The translations under genes were made by a program, and so were the position numbers. From positions 4,340,001-4,404,000 of the forward strand of contig FNSS01000001.1 in assembly GCA_900104855.1 (NCBI GenBank): 64,000 nt of DNA. Direction: 5' to 3'. The stretch comes from Rhizobiales bacterium GAS188 (lineage in GTDB: Bacteria > Pseudomonadota > Alphaproteobacteria > Rhizobiales > Beijerinckiaceae). The notes under the pieces were generated by a model. The model made no database searches. It saw only the letters and a program-made list of their open reading frames with translations, and was not told the origin of the DNA. The first letter of the stretch is position 1. Each line of letters opens with the position of its first letter. Positions 53,617 to 62,431 of this stretch are shown here, piece by piece.

Positions 53617-55398
53617 ATGCTGTCGCTCGCAAGAACGCTAGACCTCGAGTCGAGCGATCCCATAACGCTCGGACTGCGCTCGAGCGCCCGACGCCTGGTC
53701 GGGGTCGGCGTCTTCAGCGGCGTCGTCAATTTCCTGACTCTGTCGGGCTCGCTTTACATGCTGCAGGTCTATGACCGGGTGATCCCCAGCCACAGCATCG
53801 CGACCCTGGTCGGGCTTTCCCTGATCGTCCTCGTCGCTTATCTCCTGCAGGGCTATTTCGACGCGTTGCGGACGCGCATGCTGTCGCGCATCGGTGCACT
53901 CTTCGACGCCGGGCTGCAGGGGCCTATCCACGTGGCGCTTGCCACCCTGCCCTTGAAGGGGGCAAGGCCGGTGCTGGCGCAGCAGCCTCTGCGTGATCTT
54001 GATCAGATACGCGCCTTTCTGTCGGGGATGGGACCTACTGCGTTCCTCGACATGCCGTGGATTCCGATCTTTCTGATCGCCCTTTTCATTTTCCATCCGG
54101 TGATCGGCATCACCGCGGTCCTCGGCGCATCCGCCATCGTCGCAGTGACCCTGGTGACCGAACGTCAATCCAAGGGCGCCGCCAGGACCGCGACCGAGAG
54201 CGGCGCGCGCCGACAAGTCCTGGCCGACGCCACGAGCCAGAATGCGGAGGTGATCCGCGCTCTCGGGATGACCAGCCGATTCACGGCTCGTTGGTCTCAG
54301 GCCAATGAGAGTTTTCTTCAAGAAAACGTTCGCGTCATGGACCTTTACGCCAATCTCGGTTCCGCGGCCAAAGTATTACGCTACGTGCTGCAATCGGCGA
54401 TACTTGGCGTCGGCGCTTATCTTGTCGTCAACGAGCAAGCATCCGGCGGCATCATGATCGCGTCCTCGATCATGATGGGCCGCGCCTTGGCCCCTATAGA
54501 AGTTGCCCTCGGCACTTGGAAGCAGCTCGTTTCCGCGCGTCAAGGCATCAGCCGGCTCCGCGGCATCCTCAAGGCTACCGCTCCCCCCGCGGCTCCGGCC
54601 GTGGCCTTGCCGCGTCCGAAGCATGAACTGTCGGTTGAGAACCTCTCGGTGACGGCGCCAGGGACTGACAGGGTGATCGTTTCGAACGTGTCCTTCTCTC
54701 TCGAGGCAGGCATGGGATTGGCTCTCCTCGGGATGAGCGCCTCGGGGAAGTCCTCGCTCATCAAGGGATTGATCGGCGTCTGGCCAGCGGTCAGGGGCGC
54801 TGTGCGCCTCGACGGCGCTACCCTCGACCAGTGGGATGCCGACGATCTGGGGCGACATATCGGCTATCTTCCTCAGGATGTCGCGCTTTTCGATGGGAGC
54901 GTGGCGGAGAACATCGCCCGCTTCGAGGAGACCGCGACACCCGAATCCGTATTGAGCGCCGCCCAAGTCGCGGGCGCCCATGAGATGATCTTGCGCCTCC
55001 CGAGCGGATATTCCACACGGATCGGCGAGAGGGGCATGTCGCTGTCGGCGGGGCAGCGCCAGCGCATCGCTCTCGCGCGGGCCGTGTTCGGCAACCCGTT
55101 CCTGATCATTCTCGACGAGCCCAATGCCAATCTCGACGCCGACGGGGAAAACGCGCTGACCAGGGCCATCCAGACACTGCGAGGCGAGAATTGTATCGTT
55201 ATCGTCGTGTCGCATCGCCCGAGCGCGCTGGCGGCCCTGAACATGGCGATGGTGCTTTACGAAGGCCGGGTGGTCGCCTTTGGGTCGCGTGAAGAGGTTT
55301 TCGCACGCGTGGCACGTTCAAGCGCCAGTCAGCCGCTCCTCGCGCCGACACCCGCTGAGGGCGCGAAGCCACGGGCCGTCGGCGGCACCAGGTCATGA
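53617..55398 (+). CDS. T1SS ABC transporter without C39 domain (PrtD/HasD type), system 3
   Basis: 593 aa from MLSLARTLDL; an in-frame GTG at 53581 with AAGAAG upstream would add 12 residues and cannot be excluded. The membrane domain begins at once (FSGVVNFLTLSGSLYMLQVYDRV, typical of PrtD), without the C39-like domain of systems 1 and 2. The nucleotide-binding domain has Walker A GMSASGKSS, signature LSAGQRQRIALARAVF, Walker B LIILDEPNANLD and the switch His in VVSHRP. Walker A carries Met and Ala where Pro and Gly are common, as in other PrtD proteins. The gene overlaps the HlyD-3 gene by 4 bp. PrtD-type exporters carry proteins with C-terminal signals; the divergent 539-aa protein is the local candidate. 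Confidence 0.92.
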   Translation: MLSLARTLDLESSDPITLGLRSSARRLVGVGVFSGVVNFLTLSGSLYMLQVYDRVIPSHSIATLVGLSLIVLVAYLLQGYFDALRTRMLSRIGALFDAGLQGPIHVALATLPLKGARPVLAQQPLRDLDQIRAFLSGMGPTAFLDMPWIPIFLIALFIFHPVIGITAVLGASAIVAVTLVTERQSKGAARTATESGARRQVLADATSQNAEVIRALGMTSRFTARWSQANESFLQENVRVMDLYANLGSAAKVLRYVLQSAILGVGAYLVVNEQASGGIMIASSIMMGRALAPIEVALGTWKQLVSARQGISRLRGILKATAPPAAPAVALPRPKHELSVENLSVTAPGTDRVIVSNVSFSLEAGMGLALLGMSASGKSSLIKGLIGVWPAVRGAVRLDGATLDQWDADDLGRHIGYLPQDVALFDGSVAENIARFEETATPESVLSAAQVAGAHEMILRLPSGYSTRIGERGMSLSAGQRQRIALARAVFGNPFLIILDEPNANLDADGENALTRAIQTLRGENCIVIVVSHRPSALAALNMAMVLYEGRVVAFGSREEVFARVARSSASQPLLAPTPAEGAKPRAVGGTRS

Positions 55399-57029
55399 AA
55401 ACGGACGGAGAAATCTGGCAAGACAGCCAAGACGCAGGGCAGCGCCCGCCCGAGGAGCGGCTCGGCGACACGGTCGAACCGCAAGGCGCGGCGCTGATCG
55501 ATGAGCTTCGACGGGTCGAGGGCATCCGCATCCGCGAGGTTCAAGCCGGATCGTATATTCCTCCCCCAGGCGACGGCCGCAGCGACGACGAGAACGCCCC
55601 GCGCCCTGAAAGGCGCAAAGGCGTGGTGAACCGCGCGATCCACGCGGGCCTCGGGCGCTTGAGGTCGAGCTATCGCTTTCTCGTGAGCGGCAACGGCGGC
55701 AGCCTCGCTGCTGATACGCAGGAGATAGTCTTGGTGGCGCGTCTGAAGCGCGCCTTTGAAGATGAGCTGAGAACTGGCCTCAGGGTGCTCGTCGCGGGCA
55801 TGGGCATTGTCGGCGGCTGGGCCGTTCTGGTGCCGCTTTCGGCGGCCGTCGTTGTGGCAGGCACATTGGTCGCGGCATCGAACGTGAAGAAGGTTCAGCA
55901 CCCCAATGGCGGCATCGTCGCCGAAATATTCGCGCATGACGGCATGCTGGTGAAGGAGGGCGATCTCCTCGTGCGCCTCGATGAGACGCAGGTACGCACG
56001 AACCTGGAAGTGGTCACGAAGCAACTCGATGAGGTGCGTGTGCGCGTTGCCCGGCTGACGGCAGAGCGCGACGGCATGGATGCGCCCAAATTGCCGCAAG
56101 AATTGGCGTCCCGGCTTGGCAACAAGGACGTCGAGCAGCTTTTTTCGTCCGAGAAGTCGTTGTTCGAGGCTCGTGCGAGCGCCCGCCAGAGCCAGAAGGA
56201 ATTGCTGCGCGGCCAGATCGGCCAGCTCGGACAGCAGATCTCCGGCCTCGATGCTCAAATCAGGTCGAAGGCGGCTCAGCTACGTCTCATCACCGGCGAG
56301 CTAGAGGGAATTCAGAGTCTCTACGACAAACATCTCGTCCCCTTGACGCGGCTGACCGCCCTGCAGCGCGAGGCCGCCCGTCTCGACGGCGAGCGGGGGC
56401 AATTGGTTTCCACCATTGCCGAAACCCAGGCCAAAATCAGCGGAGCGGAACTTCAAATCGTACGCATCGACCAGGAGTTTCGCGCCGAGGTGACCAAGGA
56501 TCTTCGCGAATCGCAAGACAAGGAAGCCGAGCTCGCAGAGCGGAGCGTTGCGGCGCAAGATCAGTTGAACAGGATCATTATCCGCGCTCCGTCATCTGGC
56601 GTGGTCCATGAGCTCTCCGCCCATACCATCGGAGGCGTCATCGGGCCCGCCGAGGTGATCATGGTGATCGTGCCGGATTTGGATGATTTGCAGATTGAGG
56701 CGCGACTGTCCCCAAATGACATCGATCAGGTTCGGATTGGCCAGAAAGCCATCGTCCGCTTCCCCGCCTTCAACCAGCGCACGACGCCGCAGCTGAGTGG
56801 GACCGTCTCCTATGTTTCCGCTGATTTGAGCCATGACCAGCAAACGCACGCGGGGTATTACACCATCAAGGCCATCCTCTCTCGCGAAGAGCTCGAGCGT
56901 CTCGGCGACCTGCAGCTTGTATCTGGAATGCCCGCGGAGCTTTTCCTCGAGACAGGAAGCCGCACGATGATGAGCTATCTGCTCAAACCGATTACCGACC
57001 AGCTCCGTCGTACCTTCAATCAGCGCTGA
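55395..57029 (+). CDS. T1SS membrane-fusion protein (PrtE/HlyD type), system 3
   Basis: 544 aa, longer than PrtE-type relatives (about 440) because of a hydrophilic cytoplasmic N-terminus of about 130 residues rich in E, R and D. A single transmembrane helix (VLVAGMGIVGGWAVLVPLSAAVVVAG) is at about 135-160. It is followed by KKVQHPNGGIVAEIFAHDG and VKEGDLLVRLDETQ (first lipoyl half), a coiled coil (about 205-390), APSSGVVHELSAHTIGGVI (second half) and the C-terminal FLETGSRTMMSYLLKPI signature. The ATGA overlap with the ABC gene shows translational coupling. The long cytoplasmic tail might help recognise the cargo; that is a guess. Confidence 0.9.
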   Translation: MKTDGEIWQDSQDAGQRPPEERLGDTVEPQGAALIDELRRVEGIRIREVQAGSYIPPPGDGRSDDENAPRPERRKGVVNRAIHAGLGRLRSSYRFLVSGNGGSLAADTQEIVLVARLKRAFEDELRTGLRVLVAGMGIVGGWAVLVPLSAAVVVAGTLVAASNVKKVQHPNGGIVAEIFAHDGMLVKEGDLLVRLDETQVRTNLEVVTKQLDEVRVRVARLTAERDGMDAPKLPQELASRLGNKDVEQLFSSEKSLFEARASARQSQKELLRGQIGQLGQQISGLDAQIRSKAAQLRLITGELEGIQSLYDKHLVPLTRLTALQREAARLDGERGQLVSTIAETQAKISGAELQIVRIDQEFRAEVTKDLRESQDKEAELAERSVAAQDQLNRIIIRAPSSGVVHELSAHTIGGVIGPAEVIMVIVPDLDDLQIEARLSPNDIDQVRIGQKAIVRFPAFNQRTTPQLSGTVSYVSADLSHDQQTHAGYYTIKAILSREELERLGDLQLVSGMPAELFLETGSRTMMSYLLKPITDQLRRTFNQR

Positions 57030-57041
57030 CGAACCGCTGCA

Positions 57042-57075
57042 GGGCCAGCGAGCCATTCGCATCCGGCACTGGCCC
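57042..57075 (+). terminator. Hairpin downstream of the T1SS-3 operon
   Basis: GGGCCAG (57042-57048) pairs perfectly with CTGGCCC (57069-57075) around a 20-nt loop, between the convergent HlyD-3 and GH94 genes. Only a weak GACTTTCT follows, so termination strength is uncertain. Confidence 0.4.
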
Positions 57076-57158
57076 GACTTTCTGCGGCGCCAAGTCCTTT
57101 CTGCGGCGAGAGGTCGAAGGGGTTCGCAGATCGGCGTGCCGATCCACACTCTTGAGGT

Positions 57159-60100
57159 TCAATTACCGGCGTCTGAGAGATCCCACGCCTGCAGGCGTCC
57201 GTCGATCGTCAGCTCCAGCCTCAGCTCGCCGAGCGAAGCCGGTATCACCGGCGCGACGACCCGCTCGCCGAAGCGACGCCGAAGGCCGAGCGCGTGCCGG
57301 ATCAGGAGATTGGCGTAGAGCCCGGGCCCGCTCGAATAGACCCGCCAGCCGCCATCGACGGGGACCCGCCCCGTCCTGACGCGCTGCCATGTCGCACTCG
57401 CCTCATAGCGATCGCGGAAGGAGGCATCGCTGCTCGAGAAATAGCAGTTGCGCTGCCGCGGCGAGGCATGAGCCAGCCGGTCGGTGACCGCGATCGGATT
57501 GGCCACCGCAAGCGCATCCCAGAGCGACTCAGCTTCGCCCAGGGCCGCCATCGCCTCCCCATAGCGGAGATGGGCATGCACATACATCAGGCCGATCTCG
57601 CGCCCGAAGAAGGACGAGGATTCGGCGCGGCGGAAGGTCGTCTCCGGCCCGCCGCGATAGGCGACAGGCCTATCCATCAATCGGGCTCCGTCGGGAAAGA
57701 GCAGATGCTCGCGAATAAGGGCGAGATGGGCCTGAGCCTGATCGCGCGTGAACAGGCTGCCGATGATGCATTGTGTCATCGGCAGGAGCGAATAGCTCAG
57801 CCCGGTGCGCTGGTCGCTCGGGTGCAACAGCAACTCCGGGCGGTCTGTGCCTGGCTCGAATACGCCGTAGCCTGCCACGATGCCGTCGCGCACCAGGTGA
57901 TGGTTGAAATCGGCCGCCATGGCGGCGGCCAGGCCTTCGAGCTCGGCTGCCGCGACGCCACGACCGACACGGCGCTGCACTTCGGCATAGCGACCGATCT
58001 GCTCGAAGAGGAGAGCGACGGTCCAACTGCTCACCATGCGGTCGCGCATCGCCGGGTCGACAGGCTGCAGGCTGTCGTTCCAATCACCTTCGCCATAGGA
58101 AATGAGATGGGTGCCTGAGACAAAGCGCGCCTTCACCGTCGCGATGAGCTTGTCGATATGCGCGGCGATGCTGTCGCGGCGCTCGGTGTTCTCGAAATTG
58201 TCCTCGCGCCGCCAGGCGATCATTTCGTCGAGAAACGCGAAGTCGTTCGTCGCTTCGACATAGTCGCAGAGCGCCTTCAGCGGCCAGACGATCACGTCGC
58301 CAAGGGCATGCGCGTCCTGGATGATCGAATAGGGTTCCAGCATGAACCATTGCGGCCAGTCGCCCCGCTGCTCGTATTGCTGGGCGAAGAGGATGCGCAG
58401 GATCTCCCTCGCCGGCGCGTCATGCTCGAGGGACAGAAAGAACTCGACGGGACCTTGGCACACATCCCGCGTACCCCAGGCCGCCCCCGTATATTGCTCG
58501 AGCCCATGCGGCACGGTGACATGCATCATGGCATCGTGGGCGAACCAGGGGAAAACGGTCTCGATCGCCGCCAGATGCTCCTGTGAGCCATCGGTGCGTC
58601 CCCGCAGCCGAAGCTCACGGGACAGATGGGCCCAGTATTGCGTCGCGGGCGCCAGCATCGCTGCCGTCGCGACACCGGTTTCGTAATTCTGCGCCAGCCG
58701 CTCGGCTTCGACGGCATCAGTCAAGGAGCCCACCACCGCGAAGCCGAACGCCCTCGTCGCATGTGTCCGCAACGCCACATAGGCGCCGTCGCGCGGCTTG
58801 CCATCGGCGTAGAGCAATTCGTCGCCGCCGATTGCCGCGACGCTCCGGGGCGTGCCGGTGACGAGATGATAGACAGCGTTCGGATAGTGCTGTGCCCAGA
58901 GCCAGGTCGGGTCGGGGCGGAAAGAGCATCGCTTGCGCGCCGGATCGATCATGACGGGGCTCGCGTGATCGAGCTCCCGCTCGCCGAGAACGAGATGCCC
59001 GAGGACGAGAAACCGGCAAGGCGCGCCCGTGACATCGACCTGCCACTGCATGGCCGCGTGCTCGCCCGACGCAATGGCGTGGACGGTGATGCGGCGGTCG
59101 TCGAGATGATAGAGCCAGCGGCAGTCGTTGAGCCCGATATCGAAGGCCGATGGCGTCGCCAACAGACGCCATCGGCCATCGAGCTCGACCAGGATGCGCA
59201 GCCCGCTGGCCCGCGTGATGTTGTAGGGGTCCCGCGACACCGAGAAGAGCTTGTGGAAAGACGTGTTGCCGATGGTGAGCTGGGCGGCGAAGACGCCATG
59301 CATCCAGCCCGTGGCACAGAGAGTGGCCGCGTCCGGCAGCACGGCCTTGCCGCTGCGCAGCATGGCGCCGTGGCGACGCGGAACCAATCGCTCCTTGTCG
59401 CGCAGGACGACATGCCGATTATGCGGCCCGTCGGGTGCGAAGAACGATAGGAGGCGTCCCTCCCGCCACTCCTCATGCCGGCGATCGGGAAAGGCCGCCG
59501 CCAAATCCTCTGCGCTCAGGGAGCGGGCGATGATCGGCGCGGCATCCTGGATGATGCCGCGAGCAGGCACCTCCATTTTGGTCTTCGCCCGCCGAAACTG
59601 CTCTCGGGCTCGCTGCACCAGGTCGAGCGAAGCGAGATCGGCATCGCTCGATGCCTCGCGATGATCCGGGTCGTAGATCCCAAAGAATGTCCAGCTCGCC
59701 GCACGGCCTGCGGCGAGCATTGCGGGGCGCGACTGAATCATCGGACAGGCCGCCTCATGCTGGAGCCGCTCGCCCGGAAGATTGGTGCCGAAGGCTAGCG
59801 TGGTGCCGGCTGCGTCCCGAAAGGCCGGCCCGAAGAATTGCATGGCGTCCGTGGCGAAGCTCGCCGCGCCGTCCAGACAGCCATGTGCGATCCAAGGATG
59901 CCCCCCGCCTTGCGCGAGGTTTTGGCGGCTCATTACGACCGGGCCCATTCGGGAGTGGCGGGCAATATGGTGGTCGGTATATTGCGACGCGTAGGCCTCG
60001 TTGCCCATGAGAAAATTGCGCTCGCCCAGGCCGATATCCTGCACGAGGACGACATCGCATGGCAGCTCGAAAGTGCTTGTCGCTTCGACGTGCCGAGCTT

Positions 60101-60485
60101 CGACCTGCCAAAGCCAGACATTGCTGTCCGGATGAAGCCACAGAGACGTGTGGTGCCGGACCCCCGCGGTCTCGCCGGCCCAGACGATGCGATCCGCCCC
60201 GACGCCGATTTGGACGTTGGCGGCAGGACCCGTGATATCGACGTTTCTCGGCTCCTGCCCGCCAAGGCGCAGGACCAAGCGGCCGATGCCGCCATGGACG
60301 GGTGAGCCCAAGACCTGGTTGATCATGACCCGGCTCGTCCCGCGCTCATGCTCGATGGCGAAGATCGTGCCGTTCGGAAGGATGCTGACCGACAGGCCCG
60401 TTGCGTTGGCGATGCGCCGCAGCCTGAGATCGCCGTCGCGTGGCGTGGCGAAGCTGCGCGCCGCGGCCTTCATTCGGCTTGTCAT
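57159..60485 (-). CDS. GH94-type glycoside phosphorylase-like protein (GH36-type domain)
   Basis: 1108 aa. The C-terminal two thirds form an (alpha/alpha)6 barrel with WGTRDVCQGPVEF, PQWFML, GEGDWNDSLQPV and AESSSFFGREIGLMYVHAHLRYGEA, the hallmark sequence of GH94 cellobiose/cellodextrin phosphorylases. The candidate general-acid Asp is Asp804 in GDWND (800-804). The N-terminal third is the beta-sandwich. The size (1108 aa) exceeds cellobiose phosphorylase (about 820) and is far below cyclic beta-1,2-glucan synthase (about 2800), so it may use a different beta-glucoside; the exact substrate is unknown. Its start overlaps the SbmA-like gene stop as ATGA. With the divergent GH3 gene it suggests beta-glucan or cello-oligosaccharide use. 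Confidence 0.85.
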   Translation of the reverse strand: MTSRMKAAARSFATPRDGDLRLRRIANATGLSVSILPNGTIFAIEHERGTSRVMINQVLGSPVHGGIGRLVLRLGGQEPRNVDITGPAANVQIGVGADRIVWAGETAGVRHHTSLWLHPDSNVWLWQVEARHVEATSTFELPCDVVLVQDIGLGERNFLMGNEAYASQYTDHHIARHSRMGPVVMSRQNLAQGGGHPWIAHGCLDGAASFATDAMQFFGPAFRDAAGTTLAFGTNLPGERLQHEAACPMIQSRPAMLAAGRAASWTFFGIYDPDHREASSDADLASLDLVQRAREQFRRAKTKMEVPARGIIQDAAPIIARSLSAEDLAAAFPDRRHEEWREGRLLSFFAPDGPHNRHVVLRDKERLVPRRHGAMLRSGKAVLPDAATLCATGWMHGVFAAQLTIGNTSFHKLFSVSRDPYNITRASGLRILVELDGRWRLLATPSAFDIGLNDCRWLYHLDDRRITVHAIASGEHAAMQWQVDVTGAPCRFLVLGHLVLGERELDHASPVMIDPARKRCSFRPDPTWLWAQHYPNAVYHLVTGTPRSVAAIGGDELLYADGKPRDGAYVALRTHATRAFGFAVVGSLTDAVEAERLAQNYETGVATAAMLAPATQYWAHLSRELRLRGRTDGSQEHLAAIETVFPWFAHDAMMHVTVPHGLEQYTGAAWGTRDVCQGPVEFFLSLEHDAPAREILRILFAQQYEQRGDWPQWFMLEPYSIIQDAHALGDVIVWPLKALCDYVEATNDFAFLDEMIAWRREDNFENTERRDSIAAHIDKLIATVKARFVSGTHLISYGEGDWNDSLQPVDPAMRDRMVSSWTVALLFEQIGRYAEVQRRVGRGVAAAELEGLAAAMAADFNHHLVRDGIVAGYGVFEPGTDRPELLLHPSDQRTGLSYSLLPMTQCIIGSLFTRDQAQAHLALIREHLLFPDGARLMDRPVAYRGGPETTFRRAESSSFFGREIGLMYVHAHLRYGEAMAALGEAESLWDALAVANPIAVTDRLAHASPRQRNCYFSSSDASFRDRYEASATWQRVRTGRVPVDGGWRVYSSGPGLYANLLIRHALGLRRRFGERVVAPVIPASLGELRLELTIDGRLQAWDLSDAGN

Positions 60486-62245
60486 GTCCGAGGGCAGCGA
60501 CGAAGGTGGAGGGTCTTGGTGTAGAAGCCTTCTTCCAAATTGCCGCGCCCGGCGCTGATGACGGTTGTGCCGGCAAGCTCGCGCCCGAAAGCCTCCATCA
60601 CGGATTTGCGCTGCGTGCGGTCGAGCGCGCTCAGCGCGTCATTGAACAACACCCATTTCGGCGCATGCAGGAGAACGCGGGCGAAGGCGAGAGACTGCTG
60701 CTCATCAAGGGACAAATCCTTGTCCCAGCGGGCCTCCCGATCCAGCGAATCGGCGAGGCGCTCGAGCCCGACCCGCGACAGCGCGGCAAGCATGGCGGGT
60801 TCGCCGAAGCTCGTGGGCGCGGCCGGATAGCAGATCGTCGCGCGCAGCGTGCCCAACGGCAAATAGGGTTGCTGCGGCAGAAACATCATATCGTCTCGTG
60901 GCGGCAGCCGGATCGTGCCTTTGCCCCAGGGCCACAGGCCCGCCAAGGCGAGGAAGAAAGTCGCCTTTCCGGCGGCGGTCTCGCCGGTGACCAGCACATA
61001 TTCGCCGGCGCCGATTTCTACGTCCTTCTCGTCGAGGATCGCGCATTCGGCAAGCGAGCCGGGCAGGTAAGCCTCGACCTTCTCCAGGGAAAGCTTGCCT
61101 TCGGGATGTTCCGCCAAGGTGATCCGCGCATCGCCGGCGTTGAGGCTTTCGACCGAGCGCAAGGCCTCGCGCATGGCGACGACCCGCATCAGCGTGGCGC
61201 GCCAATCGGCGATCCTGGCAAAATTGTCGACGAACCAGCGCAGCGAACCTTGTATCTGGGTGAAGGCGCCGACCACGATCATCAGCGCGCCAAGCGTCAG
61301 CCTGCCGCTGAAATAGCCAGGCGCCGCCATCACGAAGGGCGCAACGATCACCAGCCAGCCATAGCCGGAGGTGACCCAGGTGAGACGCGCCAATCCTCCG
61401 GCGAGCTTGCGTGAGATCGACAGAACCGCTCCGAGGATGTTGTCGAGCACGCCTCGCTCATCCGCCTCTCCCTGATAGAGCGCCACGGATTCGGCATGGT
61501 CCGCCACCCGCACCAAGGCGAAGCGAAGCTCCGCTTCGCGCGCATAATGGTCGGTGTTGAGAGGGATGAGGGGGCGCCCGACGCGCCAGGTCAACCAGGA
61601 CCCGGCCGACGCATAGGCCAAGGCGCACCAGACCATATATCCCGGAATCGAGAACTCATTGCCGTCGACGTTGAAGATCACCTGTGCCGACAGCCCCCAC
61701 AACACGCCGATGAAGCTGACAAGAAGCAACGAGGCTTGGACAAGGCCATTGCCGAGATCGGCGGAAAGCTCGGTCAGGTGGCGGGCGTCCTCATGGATGC
61801 GCTGATCGGGATTGACCGCGATCTCGCCGGCGAAGGTAAACAGATAGGCACGTTTGGGGCGCAGCCATTCGCCCAGCAAGTCGCGGGTGAGCCATCCCCT
61901 CAGCCGGACCTTGAACACCTCGGTGAGCCAGGTCTGGGCGACGACAAGCGAGAGCAGCACCGCGACGATCACCATGAACACAGCCAGCTGGTGCAGGAAG
62001 GTGCCGAGATCGTGTTGCTGCAGCGCATCATAGAAGGCACCTTGCCAGGCATTGAGCCTCACCTGCCCGGCCGCAATGGCGCCTATGACCAGGACGCTGC
62101 CCACCGGAAGCGAAATGAGGGCCCAGCGTTGCGGCGACGTCCTCATGGCGCGCGCCAGTGTGGCGAACTGCGCCCATCCGCCGCTCTTCGAGATGTCGAT
62201 GGGGTGAATTGGGATGAGCTGCCGCACGTCGACCGGCGCGTTCAT
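60482..62245 (-). CDS. SbmA/BacA-like ABC transporter with degenerate nucleotide-binding domain
   Basis: 587 aa from MNAPVDVRQL (AAGGA 10-12 nt upstream); a reading 18 codons longer has no ribosome site. The membrane domain is of the SbmA/BacA/YddA type: WQGAFYDALQQHD, FKVRLRGWLTRDLLGEWL, NPDQRIHEDARHL, GALMIVVGAFTQIQGSLRWFVDNF. The C-terminal ABC domain departs from consensus at several essential places. Walker A is GETAAGKAT (Ala428 after Lys427, normally Ser/Thr). The signature is LSLDEQQSLAFARVLL. Walker B is WVLFNDALSALD (Asn535-Asp536 where Asp-Glu is normal). The switch region reads ISAGRGN without the His. ATP hydrolysis is doubtful. The family imports peptides or exports very-long-chain substrates; the local cargo is unknown. 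Confidence 0.88.
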   Translation of the reverse strand: MNAPVDVRQLIPIHPIDISKSGGWAQFATLARAMRTSPQRWALISLPVGSVLVIGAIAAGQVRLNAWQGAFYDALQQHDLGTFLHQLAVFMVIVAVLLSLVVAQTWLTEVFKVRLRGWLTRDLLGEWLRPKRAYLFTFAGEIAVNPDQRIHEDARHLTELSADLGNGLVQASLLLVSFIGVLWGLSAQVIFNVDGNEFSIPGYMVWCALAYASAGSWLTWRVGRPLIPLNTDHYAREAELRFALVRVADHAESVALYQGEADERGVLDNILGAVLSISRKLAGGLARLTWVTSGYGWLVIVAPFVMAAPGYFSGRLTLGALMIVVGAFTQIQGSLRWFVDNFARIADWRATLMRVVAMREALRSVESLNAGDARITLAEHPEGKLSLEKVEAYLPGSLAECAILDEKDVEIGAGEYVLVTGETAAGKATFFLALAGLWPWGKGTIRLPPRDDMMFLPQQPYLPLGTLRATICYPAAPTSFGEPAMLAALSRVGLERLADSLDREARWDKDLSLDEQQSLAFARVLLHAPKWVLFNDALSALDRTQRKSVMEAFGRELAGTTVISAGRGNLEEGFYTKTLHLRRCPRT

Positions 62246-62431
62246 GGTGTTCTTGTCCTTGTCCAAAGCGAGACCGGCGCCGAGTGCCGCGACAGGCATC
62301 GGCGCAACAGAGACCGGTCCAAAGGGAATAGCTGAAGTCGGCCCGGTGCAAAAGTCGGCCGGCGAAATCGGTTAGGGCTTGAGCTTCTCGACGAACGAGG
62401 CAAAGTTGAGCCTCTCGAGCAAGGACACGGC
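62246..62431. other. Divergent promoter region, SbmA-like/GH94 operon and GH3 gene
   Basis: About 186 bp between divergent genes. It should carry both promoters. No clear operator palindrome was seen. Confidence 0.4.

Noticed and set aside
53273-53641. 122-codon plus-strand reading before the PrtD-type ABC gene
   Set aside because: It needs a non-ATG start, overlaps the ABC start in another frame, and its only feature is the short tandem repeat.
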